From: Streptomyces profundus
GTDB lineage: Bacteria > Actinomycetota > Actinomycetes > Streptomycetales > Streptomycetaceae
Length of the DNA: 64,000 nucleotides
Direction of reading: 5' to 3'
Assembly (NCBI RefSeq): GCF_020740535.1
Contig: NZ_CP082362.1
Coordinates: forward strand, 6,631,501-6,695,500
The position numbers were made by a program, and so were the translations under genes. The notes beneath the pieces were generated by a model. It was not told where the DNA came from. It worked only from the letters and a program-made list of their open reading frames with translations, and did not search any database. Within the stretch, counting starts at the first letter, position 1. Each line of letters opens with the position of its first letter. This document shows positions 38,555 to 47,696 of the stretch, one piece after another.

Positions 38555-41086
38555 TCAGATCGCGACCACCCGACAGGCGAAGCACTTGTACGCCTGTTGG
38601 CCCGAGAGGTTGTCGTAGTAGCGGTCGTCGACAAGGGTGTTGGCGGCCTCGTAGCGCGGCGTCTGGAAGAGGTCGCCGCTCTCCTGGGCGGGGCCGAAGG
38701 TGTTGGGGACGAAGACGGTGTCCCGGCGGATGCCCTCCCACAGCAGGGCCGTGCCGGTGACCGAGCCGCGCGGGGACTCGACGCGGACCGGCGCGCCGTC
38801 GGCGATGCCGGCGGCGCGCGCCGTGGCGGGGTGGATCTGGACGAAGCGGATGCCGTTCAGCTGCTTCCCGGTGTCCGTCCAGTGCGTGACGCTCGCGAAG
38901 TGCACGACGCTGGGGCGGCCCGTCATGCCCATCAGGGGATAGCGACGGTGCACGGCGCCGTCCCCCGGCACCCCCAGGCGCACCGGGTGGGTGAGTGCCT
39001 GGGGGTTGACCGGATTGGTGACGAAGTCCGTGCCGTAGGCCACGGTGGGGTGACCCCCGGTCACCTCGGGGTGGGTGTAGAAGGTGGGCAGCGCGTCGTG
39101 TCCGGCGCTCGCGAGGCTCAGCTGGAGCGCGGGTGTGGTGATCTCCACCGTGCCGCTGGGGGTGAGGAACCGCTTGCCCCGGTGGGCCGCGTCGAGGGAT
39201 TCGGCGGCCTCGTACCAGCTGGGGTGGTCCAGATAGAGGGTGCTCACGCCCGGGTGTTCGGGGGAGGGGCAGGGCCAGCGCAGCGGTTCGGCGCGGTCCG
39301 CCAGGCGCTGCTCGGACATGCCGCCCATGCCCGGGGTGTGGGCGACGAACTCCGCCCACAGCGCGCCGTAGTCCATCCAGTCCGACGGGAACGCCCGGCG
39401 CCACTCGGCGGCTGGGCGGCGGGTGTCGAGCTCGGCGAGCGCGTGGGCGAGCCCGATCCAGATCTGCCAGTCGGGCCGGGACTCGCCGACGGGCGCGAGG
39501 ACCCGCTCCTGCCAACGGATGGCCCGGTCGTCGCGCCGCATGTACACCCCCTCCGTCTCAAGGCCGGCGCAGACCGGGAGGACCACGTCGGCGTAGTCGG
39601 CGGCCTCCTCCATGAACAGGCCGGCGTAGACGTAGAAGTCGAGGGCGGCGAACGCCTCCTTGACCTTCGCGGTGTTGGCGGACGACACCAACGGATTGCC
39701 CTGGGTGAGCACCGCGCGCAGCCCGTAGGGCCGGCCGGTGAGGATCGACTCGGCGAAGTAGTCCGGGCCGACGGGCAGCGCCGCCGTGGCCGGTTCGGGG
39801 AGGTCGACGTCCAGTGGCGGCAGCCGGAGGTCCCCCGGCCAGGTGTTGTGCATGAAGTTGCAACCGCCGCCGGCGCGGCCGATGTTGCCGGTGACCGCCG
39901 CGAGGAAGGTGATCACGCGATAGGTGTCGAAGGCGCCGAGCTGGTGGGATATCCCCGCGTTGCAGAAGATCGCGGCGGGCCGGGCGGCGGCGTACTCCTC
40001 GGCCATCGCCTCGATGGTCGCCGCCGGCACGTCGGTGATGCCGGCCGCCCACCGGGGGGTGTGGCCGTGGTGGGCGAGGTGGTCGCGCAGCTCGGCGAAG
40101 CCGGTCACCCACCGGTCGACGAACTCCGCGTCGTACAGGTCGCGTTCGACGATGTGGTACAGCATGCCGAGCAACAGCGCGAGGTCCGTGTGCGGCTTGG
40201 GCGCGACCCACCGGTCGGCGAGTGCCCCCGTGGGGGTGAGCCGGGGGTCGACGACGGTCAGCGTCGCGCCGGTCGTCTCCCTGGCCCGCAGGAGGTGGTC
40301 GAAGGTGACGGGATGGGTCTCGGCCTGGTTGGTGCCGAGGAAGAGGTGGTGGCGCGCGGCGCCCAGGTCCTCCTGGCCACTCGCCCCGTCGACGCCGTAG
40401 CCGTTGGTGAAGTTCCCCAGCCCGAAGGTGGCCGTGAGCGCGTTGGCGCCGGCGTCGTTGCAGACCGGGCCGACGTCGGTGTTGTTGGGGCTGCCGAGCA
40501 TCGCGAAGAGCCGGGCCACCAGCGAGCCCGTGCCACGGGGGAGGCGACCGGTGGTCCGGTTGGCGATGGTGTGGGCCTGCCCGGCGTCCCGCAGCTCCAG
40601 CAGCCGTTCGGCGATCGTCCGCAGTGCCTCGTCCCAGGTGGCCGCTGCGAAGCGGCTCTCGCCCGATCCCTTGGCGCCGCCGACGCGGATCAGCGGAGTG
40701 GTCAACCGCCGCTCGTTGTAGGTCAGTTGCGGCATCATCCCGGCCTTGACGCAGAGCTGGCCGCGCTGGACGGGATCGTCCGCCTCGCCCCGCACGGCCA
40801 GGATCCGGTCCGCCTTGAGGTCGACCCGCAGACCGCAGTTCGCGTTGCAGAACTGGCAGGCGGTGCGCGCCGTCCGGTCCGGCGTCAGCGCGGCCGACCC
40901 CTCGGTGAACTCCGCCAGTTCGGACCCGTCGAGCCGGGCGGCGCCGGTCCCCGCCCCCGATCCGGCGGCCGGCGTGCCGGCGCTGGCCTGGGACGGGTGG
41001 ATCACCGGCAGCAGCGCCGGCACGCCGAGTCCCGCGCCGGTCCGCATGAGTCCGCGGCGGGACACACCGCTTGTCTCCCCTGTCAT
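38555..41086 (-). CDS. Tat-exported molybdopterin oxidoreductase (DMSO-reductase superfamily)
   Basis: An 843-residue enzyme with a twin-arginine signal ([11 protein letters not shown], then [13 protein letters not shown]). Cys77, Cys80, Cys84 and Cys112 form a CX2CX3CX27C site for one 4Fe-4S cluster. A Cys in [13 protein letters not shown] (about 200) may ligate Mo. The superfamily's Mo-cofactor segments follow ([48 protein letters not shown]) and the C-terminal cofactor domain ends with an extra CFAC. Family members include nitrate, formate, arsenate and arsenite enzymes. In this position, exported oxidation or reduction of an arsenic compound is the obvious idea. No FeS or membrane subunit is next to it, so the electron partner is unknown. 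Confidence 0.88.
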   Translation of the reverse strand: MTGETSGVSRRGLMRTGAGLGVPALLPVIHPSQASAGTPAAGSGAGTGAARLDGSELAEFTEGSAALTPDRTARTACQFCNANCGLRVDLKADRILAVRGEADDPVQRGQLCVKAGMMPQLTYNERRLTTPLIRVGGAKGSGESRFAAATWDEALRTIAERLLELRDAGQAHTIANRTTGRLPRGTGSLVARLFAMLGSPNNTDVGPVCNDAGANALTATFGLGNFTNGYGVDGASGQEDLGAARHHLFLGTNQAETHPVTFDHLLRARETTGATLTVVDPRLTPTGALADRWVAPKPHTDLALLLGMLYHIVERDLYDAEFVDRWVTGFAELRDHLAHHGHTPRWAAGITDVPAATIEAMAEEYAAARPAAIFCNAGISHQLGAFDTYRVITFLAAVTGNIGRAGGGCNFMHNTWPGDLRLPPLDVDLPEPATAALPVGPDYFAESILTGRPYGLRAVLTQGNPLVSSANTAKVKEAFAALDFYVYAGLFMEEAADYADVVLPVCAGLETEGVYMRRDDRAIRWQERVLAPVGESRPDWQIWIGLAHALAELDTRRPAAEWRRAFPSDWMDYGALWAEFVAHTPGMGGMSEQRLADRAEPLRWPCPSPEHPGVSTLYLDHPSWYEAAESLDAAHRGKRFLTPSGTVEITTPALQLSLASAGHDALPTFYTHPEVTGGHPTVAYGTDFVTNPVNPQALTHPVRLGVPGDGAVHRRYPLMGMTGRPSVVHFASVTHWTDTGKQLNGIRFVQIHPATARAAGIADGAPVRVESPRGSVTGTALLWEGIRRDTVFVPNTFGPAQESGDLFQTPRYEAANTLVDDRYYDNLSGQQAYKCFACRVVAI

Positions 41087-41199
41087 GGCTGCCCTCTCGC
41101 TGGTCGGCCGGCGCTGCCCGCCCCGGCGCCCCGAGGCGCGGGAACGGGGTGGGGGAGCGCCGGTTGGTGCGTGCTATGCCTTCCGCGGGGATGGGCCGA

Positions 41200-41919
41200 T
41201 CAGCCCGCCGACTGCCCCACGGGCGCTGTCGCGCGCCGCCTCACCGCGTCGAGAAAGGCGGTGAGGATGGGGTGTTCGGCGCCCGGCCGCGAGGACAGCT
41301 CGGGCTGGAAGAGGCTGCCGACGAAGAACGGGTGGTCGGTGATCTCCAGCGCGCGGGGCGCGCCCTCGGCGTCCCAGGCGCTGATCCGCAGGGTGCCGTC
41401 GCTGGCCTCGTCCATGAACTCCCGCGTCAGCCCGTAGGAGCAGTGGAAGACCTCCTCGGCCTCCGTGCGTCCGTAGATGGTGGACAGCAGCGAGCCCTCG
41501 GCGACGCGCAACGGTGCCGTCTCCCCGTTGAGGGAGCACGTCAGCGGGGTGACCAGGTGCGTCAGCTTCTCCGGGTCCTCGTCCACCCCCTGCGCCTGGG
41601 GGAGCTTCAGCACGTTCTGGGCGTGCTCGATCAGCGCGCTGAAGAACCCGCCGCAGGTCCCCAGGAAGGGAAGGCCCCGCTCGCGTGCGTGGCGCACCGC
41701 GATGTGCACCCCGGGCTGGTGGTGGTACGGCGCCCCGGGTACGACCCAGACGCCGTCGAACCCGGCCAGTGCACCGTCGTCGCCTATCTCCTCGGTGGGC
41801 ACCCACCGGGTGGACAAGTCCCACCGCTCGCGCATCGCGTCTATCCGTGGGTGGGACGGCTCGTTGTGGTTGCCCCGGTCGCCCACCAGGGCGAGTCGGG
41901 GCCGGACGGTAGGAGGCAT
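41200..41919 (-). CDS. CTP-synthase C-terminal-like amidotransferase-fold protein, triad His replaced
   Basis: A 239-residue protein that matches only the glutaminase half of CTP synthase. It starts PRLALVGDRGNHNEPSHPRI and has the nucleophile elbow PFLGTCGGFFSALIEHAQN with the Cys. The later FxHPExxSRP motif reads FQPELSSRPG, so the catalytic His is Gln. Normal glutaminase chemistry is therefore unlikely. Genes of this kind recur in arseno-organic clusters, where a role in forming or handling a nucleotide-linked arsonate has been suggested. ATG at 41919 follows GAAAGG. It precedes the oxidoreductase gene in the leftward group. Confidence 0.82.
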   Translation of the reverse strand: MPPTVRPRLALVGDRGNHNEPSHPRIDAMRERWDLSTRWVPTEEIGDDGALAGFDGVWVVPGAPYHHQPGVHIAVRHARERGLPFLGTCGGFFSALIEHAQNVLKLPQAQGVDEDPEKLTHLVTPLTCSLNGETAPLRVAEGSLLSTIYGRTEAEEVFHCSYGLTREFMDEASDGTLRISAWDAEGAPRALEITDHPFFVGSLFQPELSSRPGAEHPILTAFLDAVRRRATAPVGQSAG

Positions 41920-42224
41920 CGCTGGCCTTTCGCTGCGTCGGACGGGCCGGAGCCGGGCATGCCGGAGTGCCCGCTGCCTGGGCGGGGTGGACCGCGTGCC
42001 GACACGGTTCACCGCCGTGGGATGGGAGAGGTGTCCTCGGCGCCCGCGCCGCCACGCGCGGTCTCGCCGTCGGGGTGAGGAGAAGGCGGATGGGCTACCG
42101 CCGCGACTGCGGCCCGGTCACGCCCTGATGCTGTTCGTTACCGGGTATGCGCATGATTCCAGCCCCCTAGGCCCCCTTGGGGAGCCGTCCGCAGAGGCCC
42201 CCGTGCTGCGTCTCGCTCAATGTA

Positions 42225-42238
42225 TCGATGACGATCGA
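42225..42238. promoter_or_regulatory. Inverted repeat TCGAT-N4-ATCGA in the leader of the leftward arsenic genes
   Basis: TCGAT at 42225-42229 and ATCGA at 42234-42238 lie in an AT-richer patch (CTCAATGTATCGATGACG) about 310 bp upstream of the CTP-synthase-like gene. On the minus strand TACATT could be its -10. It may be the operator/promoter for the mutase operon. The rest of 41920-42224 and 42239-42528 shows nothing I can support. Confidence 0.35.
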
Positions 42239-42528
42239 AGTAATCGAGGGGTGAGTTCCAGCCGCCGAGTGTTTTGCGCCAGTCCTTGACCCGGTGTTCC
42301 TTCGGGGCGGGTGGATGGGTTCCTGTCGGTGCGTCAGGGGGTGGACCGCTTCTGGTCGGCGGTTCTGTGGGTGTGTCAGGCGCCGTGGGTCGCGGGAGGA
42401 GGAGGTGCTTCCCTCGGGGGGCGATCTCCCTGGCCGCGGCCGTTCGGGCACGTCAGGGCGGGGAGGCGGGGGAACTTCCGGGGGGTGGACGCCAACTGGC
42501 TTGAATGGGCGCCCGGGGGAGCCCTTAC

Positions 42529-42548
42529 TCAACAGCGCATGCTGTTGA
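42529..42548. promoter_or_regulatory. Inverted repeat upstream of the MFS/arsR pair
   Basis: TCAACAGC (42529-42536) and GCTGTTGA (42541-42548) are perfect arms around GCAT, 98 bp before the MFS start. An ArsR-like regulator is encoded in the same transcript, so it is the likely binder. Confidence 0.65.
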
Positions 42549-42646
42549 TAACAGCCCCCGTGGTTAGTGTGGCGCGCTGAAAGCGGGGCCCTCACCTCTC
42601 CGACGAGGCGGCTGGGCCCTCCCCGCCACGCGCTGAGGAGAAGTTC

Positions 42647-44209
42647 GTGAAGCACCCCGCCGGTCATCCGGACCGTTGGAAGATCCTGGCGATCCTGTGC
42701 CTGAGCCTGGTCCTCATCGGCCTGGACACCCTGATCCTCAACCTCGCGCTGCCCAGCATCCAGACCGACCTGGGCGCCAGCAGCAGCCAACTCCAGTGGA
42801 CGGTCGACTCCTACGCGCTGGCCTTCGGCGGGCTGTTGCTGATGGCCGGTGGCCTCTCCGACCGCTTCGGCCGCAGGCGGCTGCTCGCGCTCGGCCTCAC
42901 CGCCTTCGCCCTCACCAGCCTGGGCGCCGCGTTCGCCAGCAGCCCCGAACTGCTCATCACCTTCCGGGCGTTGATGGGCATCTCCGCGGCGCTGATGATG
43001 CCGGCCACCCTGGCGATCATCAAGGACGTCTTCCCCCTGGAGGAGCAGGGCAAGGCCATCGGCATCTGGTCGGGCGCCGCGGCCGTCGGCGTGCCGCTCG
43101 GCCCGCTGGTCAGCGGCCTGCTCCTGGAACACTTCTGGTGGGGCTCGCTGTTCCTCATCAACGTGCCGCTCGCCGCCGTCGCCCTCTTCGGCGCGGCCAA
43201 GCTCATCCCCGAGTCCCGCGCGGAGAACCACCCGGGACTCGACCTGGTGGGCGCCCTGCTCTCCGTCGCCGGGCTGGTCGCGATCGTCTACGGCCTCGTC
43301 GAGGCCCCGCACAACGGCTGGACCGACCCCGTCACCCTGGCCTCCCTGACCCTCGGCCTCGCCCTGATGGCGGCCTTCGTCGCCTGGGAGCGCCACACCC
43401 CCAAGCCCATGATCACCATCGGGCTCTTCCTCAACAGCCGCTACGGCGGCGGGGCGCTCGCCATCGCCTGCACCTCCTTCGGCCTCTACAGCGGCCTCTA
43501 CCTCCTCACCCAGTACCTTCAGTCGGTCCTCGAACTCGACCCGCTCGGCGCCGGTCTACGGATGCTCGCCATCGGCACGATGATGATCGGCGCGCCGCTC
43601 TCGCCCCGCCTGGTCGAACGCCTGGGGCTGAAGGTCACGGTGGTGGTCGGCCTGGTGCTGTGCGCCGCGGGGTTGGGCGTCCTGGCCGGCCTCGGGGTCG
43701 ACGACCAGACCCAGGCGCTGGTCGGTCTCGCCGTCTTCGGCCTTGGCATGGGCATCGCGCTTCCCGCGGCCGTCGACGCGATCCTGGTGGTCTCCGCCGC
43801 CCGGCAGGCCGGCGCCGGTTCGGCCGTCGCCGATGTCGGCATGCAGGTCGGCGGCGCCCTGGGCATCGCCGTCTCGGGCAGTCTCATCGTCACCCTCTAC
43901 CGGTCCGAGCTGCCCGCGGCCGACCAACTGCCCGGGGGCGTGGGGGACACCGTCAGGGAGTCCCTCGCCGGCGCCACCGCCGTCGCCGAACAGACGGGCG
44001 GCGCCACCGGCCAACGGCTGCTGGAGACCGCCCAGCAGGCGTTTGTCTCCGGCTTCGCCGCGACCCTCACCGTCGCGGCGGCCGTCGCCGCGATCGGTGC
44101 CGTCGTCTCCGCGTTCGTCCTGCCGCGCACCCGGCTCGACCCCGAGGCGGACGGCTCCGAGCCGGGTGACCCCCACCGCGAGACCGCCGACACCGCGACC
44201 GGCTCCTGA
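42647..44209 (+). CDS. MFS exporter, DHA2 (14-helix) family
   Basis: A 520-residue transporter with about 14 helices: helix 1 motif LIGLDTLILNLALPSIQ, motif A GGLSDRFGRRRLLAL, motif C GVPLGPLVSGLLLEHFWWG. It begins with GTG seven bases after GAGGAG. It lies within the organoarsenic cluster, in front of an ArsR-type regulator and behind a perfect inverted repeat, so export of the organoarsenical product or a toxic intermediate is the likely job. It is related to, but clearly different from, the exporter at 33025-34611. Confidence 0.9.
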   Translation: MKHPAGHPDRWKILAILCLSLVLIGLDTLILNLALPSIQTDLGASSSQLQWTVDSYALAFGGLLLMAGGLSDRFGRRRLLALGLTAFALTSLGAAFASSPELLITFRALMGISAALMMPATLAIIKDVFPLEEQGKAIGIWSGAAAVGVPLGPLVSGLLLEHFWWGSLFLINVPLAAVALFGAAKLIPESRAENHPGLDLVGALLSVAGLVAIVYGLVEAPHNGWTDPVTLASLTLGLALMAAFVAWERHTPKPMITIGLFLNSRYGGGALAIACTSFGLYSGLYLLTQYLQSVLELDPLGAGLRMLAIGTMMIGAPLSPRLVERLGLKVTVVVGLVLCAAGLGVLAGLGVDDQTQALVGLAVFGLGMGIALPAAVDAILVVSAARQAGAGSAVADVGMQVGGALGIAVSGSLIVTLYRSELPAADQLPGGVGDTVRESLAGATAVAEQTGGATGQRLLETAQQAFVSGFAATLTVAAAVAAIGAVVSAFVLPRTRLDPEADGSEPGDPHRETADTATGS

Positions 44210-44299
44210 CCGGCGCGGCCACGTCGTGACACGTAGGATCGAACGGGCCTTGGCCGTGCCGCACCCGGCACCGGGGCCGGGAGGCAGGAGGTGGTGGGG

Positions 44300-44689
44300 A
44301 TGGGACGTCCGACCGAACTCAACGTCGCCGTCAGCGATCCGGCGCGCTGGCTCGGCGAACGCCAGCACGCCCAGGTGCTCGCCCCCAAGCTGCGGGCGCT
44401 GGCCGACGAGACCCGGCTGACCCTGGTCCTGTTGATCGCCCAACGCCCCCGCACCGTCAAGGAGCTCCAGGAGGCGACCGGGCTCAGCCAGACGCTGGTC
44501 AGCCACCATCTCGCCCCGCTGCGCGAACAGCAGTTGGTGGAGGCCATCCCCAAGGGGCGCAGCAACCAGTACGTGATGTGCTGTCAGGCGCTGGCCGAGC
44601 CCCTGCGGGTCTTCGCCAGCCTCGCCGCGCTGGATCCGCAGGCGGTCGCGGCCTGTTCCAGCACCGCTTCCGAGGGCGCCGAGGGGTGA
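44300..44689 (+). CDS. ArsR/SmtB-family regulator
   Basis: A 129-residue winged-helix protein: LRALADETRLTLVLLIAQRP, the recognition helix LSQTLVSHHLAPLREQQL, and the wing KGRSNQYVM. It lacks the CVC helix site of the other ArsR proteins in the window, but has a vicinal Cys pair after the wing (YVMCCQAL) that could bind arsenite. I chose ATG at 44300 because AGGAGGT (44287-44293) is well spaced; GTG codons at 44291 and 44294 are alternatives. It follows the MFS gene by 90 bp and probably represses it through the TCAACAGC repeat. Confidence 0.88.
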   Translation: MGRPTELNVAVSDPARWLGERQHAQVLAPKLRALADETRLTLVLLIAQRPRTVKELQEATGLSQTLVSHHLAPLREQQLVEAIPKGRSNQYVMCCQALAEPLRVFASLAALDPQAVAACSSTASEGAEG

Positions 44690-44699
44690 GCCCGTGGCC

Positions 44700-44727
44700 C
44701 GGCGGCCCGCCCCGGGGCGGGCCGCCG
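44700..44727. terminator. Perfect 28-bp palindrome, bidirectional terminator
   Basis: The arms CGGCGGCCCGCCCC and GGGGCGGGCCGCCG are fully complementary with no loop. It lies exactly between the convergent arsR-like and decarboxylase genes, 10 and 5 bp from their stop codons. Confidence 0.75.
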
Positions 44728-44732
44728 AGCCG

Positions 44733-45854
44733 TCAGCTCCGGGGCGGTTCGGCGGCGCCCAGCGCCCCGAGGAACCGGTCCCGCATCGCCTCGGGGCCCA
44801 ACGCGGCCGTTGCCCGTGGCGGCATCTCGCCGGTGCGTGGCAGCGTCGGGACCCGCACCAGCGCGGGGCCTTCGGCCGCGTCGGCCACGCCGACCGCCCG
44901 CGCCAGATCCTGCTCCCGCGCGCACGAGGTGGCGCTGACATAGCCGGCCGCCAGCGCCGCCTCGGTGAACGAGGTGGTCGAGGACGTCGTCGGCTGGCCC
45001 CCCGTCGACTCGTGGACCCCGTTGTCCAGCACGACATGGACCAGGTTCGGCGGCGCCAGATGGCCGATCATCGACAGGGCCCCCAGGTGCATCAACAGCG
45101 CACCGTCGCCGTCGAGTACGACCACGGTCCGCTCGGGGTGGGCGAGTGCCACGCCGAGCGCCAGGGAGGGCGCGTGTCCCATCGACCCCTGCATGTAGAA
45201 GGCGCCGGGACGGTCGGCGACCGCGAAGGCGTCGCGCCCGGTGTAGCCCGTGGTGGCGATGACCAGGGCCTCGGGCAGTGCCTTGGTCACCACCCGGATG
45301 GCGTGCGCCGCCGTCAACCCCGGCTTCCCGGCGGGCGGTTCGACGGCCACCCCGCCGATGGCGCCCCGCTCGACCAGGACGAACGGCGCCCGCCCCGCGG
45401 CGAGTTCACCGTCCGTGGCGTCGAGTATCGCCTCGAACGCGGCCGGGCCGCCGTCCTCGCGCAGGATGTGGTGCGGGGTTCCGAGCGCGTCCAGGAGCCG
45501 GGGGGTGGCCGGACCCATGACGGCGTGCTGTGGCTCGTCGGTCGCCGCGTCCGGCCAGCCCCTGAGGCTGGTGAACGTCAGGACGGGCAGCCGGTACATC
45601 ATCACCAGCGAGGTGAGCGGGTTGATGAGGTTGCCGAGACCCGAGTTCTGCAACATCACATAGGCGCGCCGTCCGGCGAGGGCGGCGCCGGCCGCCACCG
45701 CCAGCGCGCTGCCCTCGTTGGGCGCCGGCACATACCGGCCCTCCCGGGCGCCCAACAGGGCGATGGGGCCCCCGAAGTGGGAGCAGGGCACGCCGCTGGC
45801 CGTGGTGTAGCCACGGGCCTCCAGCAGGGCACAGAAGTCCTCGGCGCTGATCAT
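44733..45854 (-). CDS. Thiamine-diphosphate decarboxylase, phosphonopyruvate-decarboxylase-like
   Basis: A 373-residue TPP enzyme of the phosphonopyruvate/sulfopyruvate decarboxylase group. The catalytic Glu is in PAPNEGSALAVAAGAALAG, and the Mg/TPP-binding motif runs from VVLDGDGALLMHLGAL to VVLDNG. In phosphonate pathways such an enzyme turns phosphonopyruvate into phosphonoacetaldehyde. Here the arsenic analogue, arsonopyruvate to arsonoacetaldehyde, is the expected reaction after the mutase-like step. Its ATG overlaps the DedA gene stop as ATGA, so it is read with the DedA gene and probably with the KASIII and PKS genes. Confidence 0.87.
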   Translation of the reverse strand: MISAEDFCALLEARGYTTASGVPCSHFGGPIALLGAREGRYVPAPNEGSALAVAAGAALAGRRAYVMLQNSGLGNLINPLTSLVMMYRLPVLTFTSLRGWPDAATDEPQHAVMGPATPRLLDALGTPHHILREDGGPAAFEAILDATDGELAAGRAPFVLVERGAIGGVAVEPPAGKPGLTAAHAIRVVTKALPEALVIATTGYTGRDAFAVADRPGAFYMQGSMGHAPSLALGVALAHPERTVVVLDGDGALLMHLGALSMIGHLAPPNLVHVVLDNGVHESTGGQPTTSSTTSFTEAALAAGYVSATSCAREQDLARAVGVADAAEGPALVRVPTLPRTGEMPPRATAALGPEAMRDRFLGALGAAEPPRS

Positions 45855-46546
45855 GGCTGCGGCTCCGCTTCCCGGGCGTCGGCGGCGGGCGCGGCCGTGG
45901 TGGTAGTGGTCGAGCGTGCCGCCTTCGCTCGGCGGCGGATCTTGACGGCTTCCATGATGACGGGGATGCCGGAGACCAACACGATCCCGATGACGATGGA
46001 TTCGATGTTGTCCCGGACGAACTCGATCTGTCCCAGATAGAACCCGATCAGGTTGAGGCTGACGGACCACACCACCGCCCCCACGACGGAGTAGAGCAGG
46101 AAGGTGCGGTACCGCATGCGGCCCACCCCGGCGATGATCGGGATGAAGGTCCGGAAGACGGGGATGAACCGCGCCATCAGCAGGGCCTTGGGACCGTGTT
46201 TGAGCATGAGGTCGTGCGCGCGCTCCGCGTTCCGCGCCTTGAAGAGCCGGGAGTTCGGTCTCCGGAACAGCGGCGGCCCGACCCGCTTGCCGAACGCGTA
46301 GCCGAACTGGTTGCCCAGCACGGCCGCGACGACCACCACCAGCATCACCACCCAGAGGGGCTGACGGAGGAACTGGTGGTTGGCCACCAGGAGTCCCGAG
46401 GTGAACAGCAGGGAGTCGCCGGGGAGGAAGAAACAGAAGACGACGCCGCACTGGGCGAAGACGGTGATCATGATGCCGAGCAGGCCGAACGCGGAGATCA
46501 GGGCCTCCGCGTCGAGCAGCGGTGACGACGAGGCGAGCGTGGACAT
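45851..46546 (-). CDS. DedA/SNARE-associated family membrane protein
   Basis: A 231-residue protein with about five hydrophobic segments. The DedA family core is clear: FFLPGDSLLFTSGLL, the amphipathic LGNQFGYAFGKRVGPPLF, then ARFIPVFRTFIPIIAGVGRMRYRTFL, and AVVWSVSLNLIGFYLG. DedA proteins are lipid flippases or proton-linked transporters, and some have been linked to oxyanion transport. Its place between KASIII and decarboxylase genes suggests membrane handling of an arsenic compound or lipid intermediate, but that is inference only. The charged C-terminal tail is not conserved. Confidence 0.9.
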   Translation of the reverse strand: MSTLASSSPLLDAEALISAFGLLGIMITVFAQCGVVFCFFLPGDSLLFTSGLLVANHQFLRQPLWVVMLVVVVAAVLGNQFGYAFGKRVGPPLFRRPNSRLFKARNAERAHDLMLKHGPKALLMARFIPVFRTFIPIIAGVGRMRYRTFLLYSVVGAVVWSVSLNLIGFYLGQIEFVRDNIESIVIGIVLVSGIPVIMEAVKIRRRAKAARSTTTTTAAPAADAREAEPQP

Positions 46547-46628
46547 GAGAGGCAGCCCCCAGGAGCGGATGAGTTCGGATGCGGTCCCGCCGGGGCCGGG
46601 CGGGTGCCCGGCCCCGGCGGGGTGACGG

Positions 46629-47669
46629 TCAGCGGCGGGCCCAGGGCGGCCGTCGGTCGATGCGCACGACGGCGCAGGTGATGGAGACGCCCCCGCCGTG
46701 GGCGACGATCAGGACGTGGTCCCCGGGGCCGACCTCGCCCTCGGCGACGAGGTGGTCGAGGCCGACGACCTGGTCGCTGACGGTCAGATGCCCGAGGCCC
46801 CGGCCGAACTCCAGCAGCCCCTGGTCGGGGGAGAGCCCCATGGGATCGAGGATGACCTTCAGATAGCTCTCCTGGCCCGTGAAGACATGCGCGACCCTGG
46901 TCACGTCCGCCGGCTCAAGGCCGGCCTCGGCGAGCGTGCGCAGCGCGATCTCCGTGCGCAACTCGCCCTGGCGTCGGACGACCTCGGCGACGGTCTCCTC
47001 CAGGCCGCCGGCCGCGGCGAGCCGTTCCCTGAAGTCCATGGAACGGCCCACCGTCAGCGACGGCGGGAACAGCGGCTCCGCGCCCCGGTACTGCTCCTCC
47101 ACCTCGGCGGTGGAGCCGGTGTTGATCGCCACCAGGGTGGCGAAGCCCTCGCGGGTGGAGAGCAGCACCGCGCTGCCCGCGTCGCCCAGCACCCCGTTCT
47201 GGATGCCGAACGCCCACCGGTTGAAGTTCGGCGTCCCCACGTTGTCCGAACCGGTCAACAGCGCGGTGGTGCGCTCGGGCACCGCCATCAGATAGCAGGC
47301 CGCCAGCTCCAGCGAGCCGATCAGGCCGCTGCACGCCTGCCACACCCGGAAGGAGGGGATGTCACGGTCGGTCAGGTGCCGCAGGATGTAGTGCTGCGCC
47401 GACCAGCCCTCCGGACCCTGCTCGTGCCCGCAGGCGTGGAGGTGGAGATCGAGATCGTGCGGGTGCGTCTGTGAGCGTTCCATCGCCTGCTGGGCGGCGG
47501 CGATCGCCATGTCGGGGGCGGGCATGTCGTCGGCCACGGCGGCGCCGGTCCAGCCGTAGAACTCGTGGTCCTCCGCGTCGTAGAGCCCCAGCGCCACGGC
47601 CTTGCGCGCGTCGACGGTCTCGGGAACGTATGTCCCCAGACCCGCGATGCGGATGTCGGGTGTCTTCAT
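46629..47669 (-). CDS. KASIII (FabH)-like condensing enzyme
   Basis: A 346-residue thiolase-fold enzyme. The N-terminal IAGLGTYVPETVDARKA and the nucleophile region WQACSGLIGSLELAACYLMA (Cys at about 113) are of FabH type. The later active-site regions are changed: HVFTGQESYLK stands where FabH has the His motif, and the usual GNTS Asn region reads GRGLGHLTVSDQ. It may transfer an acyl or arsenic-bearing starter to or from the neighbouring PKS rather than start fatty acids. A 27-bp gap separates it from the PKS gene, so the two are probably co-transcribed. Confidence 0.85.
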   Translation of the reverse strand: MKTPDIRIAGLGTYVPETVDARKAVALGLYDAEDHEFYGWTGAAVADDMPAPDMAIAAAQQAMERSQTHPHDLDLHLHACGHEQGPEGWSAQHYILRHLTDRDIPSFRVWQACSGLIGSLELAACYLMAVPERTTALLTGSDNVGTPNFNRWAFGIQNGVLGDAGSAVLLSTREGFATLVAINTGSTAEVEEQYRGAEPLFPPSLTVGRSMDFRERLAAAGGLEETVAEVVRRQGELRTEIALRTLAEAGLEPADVTRVAHVFTGQESYLKVILDPMGLSPDQGLLEFGRGLGHLTVSDQVVGLDHLVAEGEVGPGDHVLIVAHGGGVSITCAVVRIDRRPPWARR

Positions 47670-47696
47670 CGTCAGCTGTCCTTCTCGCGCGCTCGG

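Noticed and set aside
35680..45854. A phosphonate (C-P) cluster instead of a C-As cluster
   Set aside because: There is no PEP mutase gene of the usual isocitrate-lyase-like type. The iPGM-like mutase, the AroA-like enzyme and many arsenic genes fit arsonate chemistry better.
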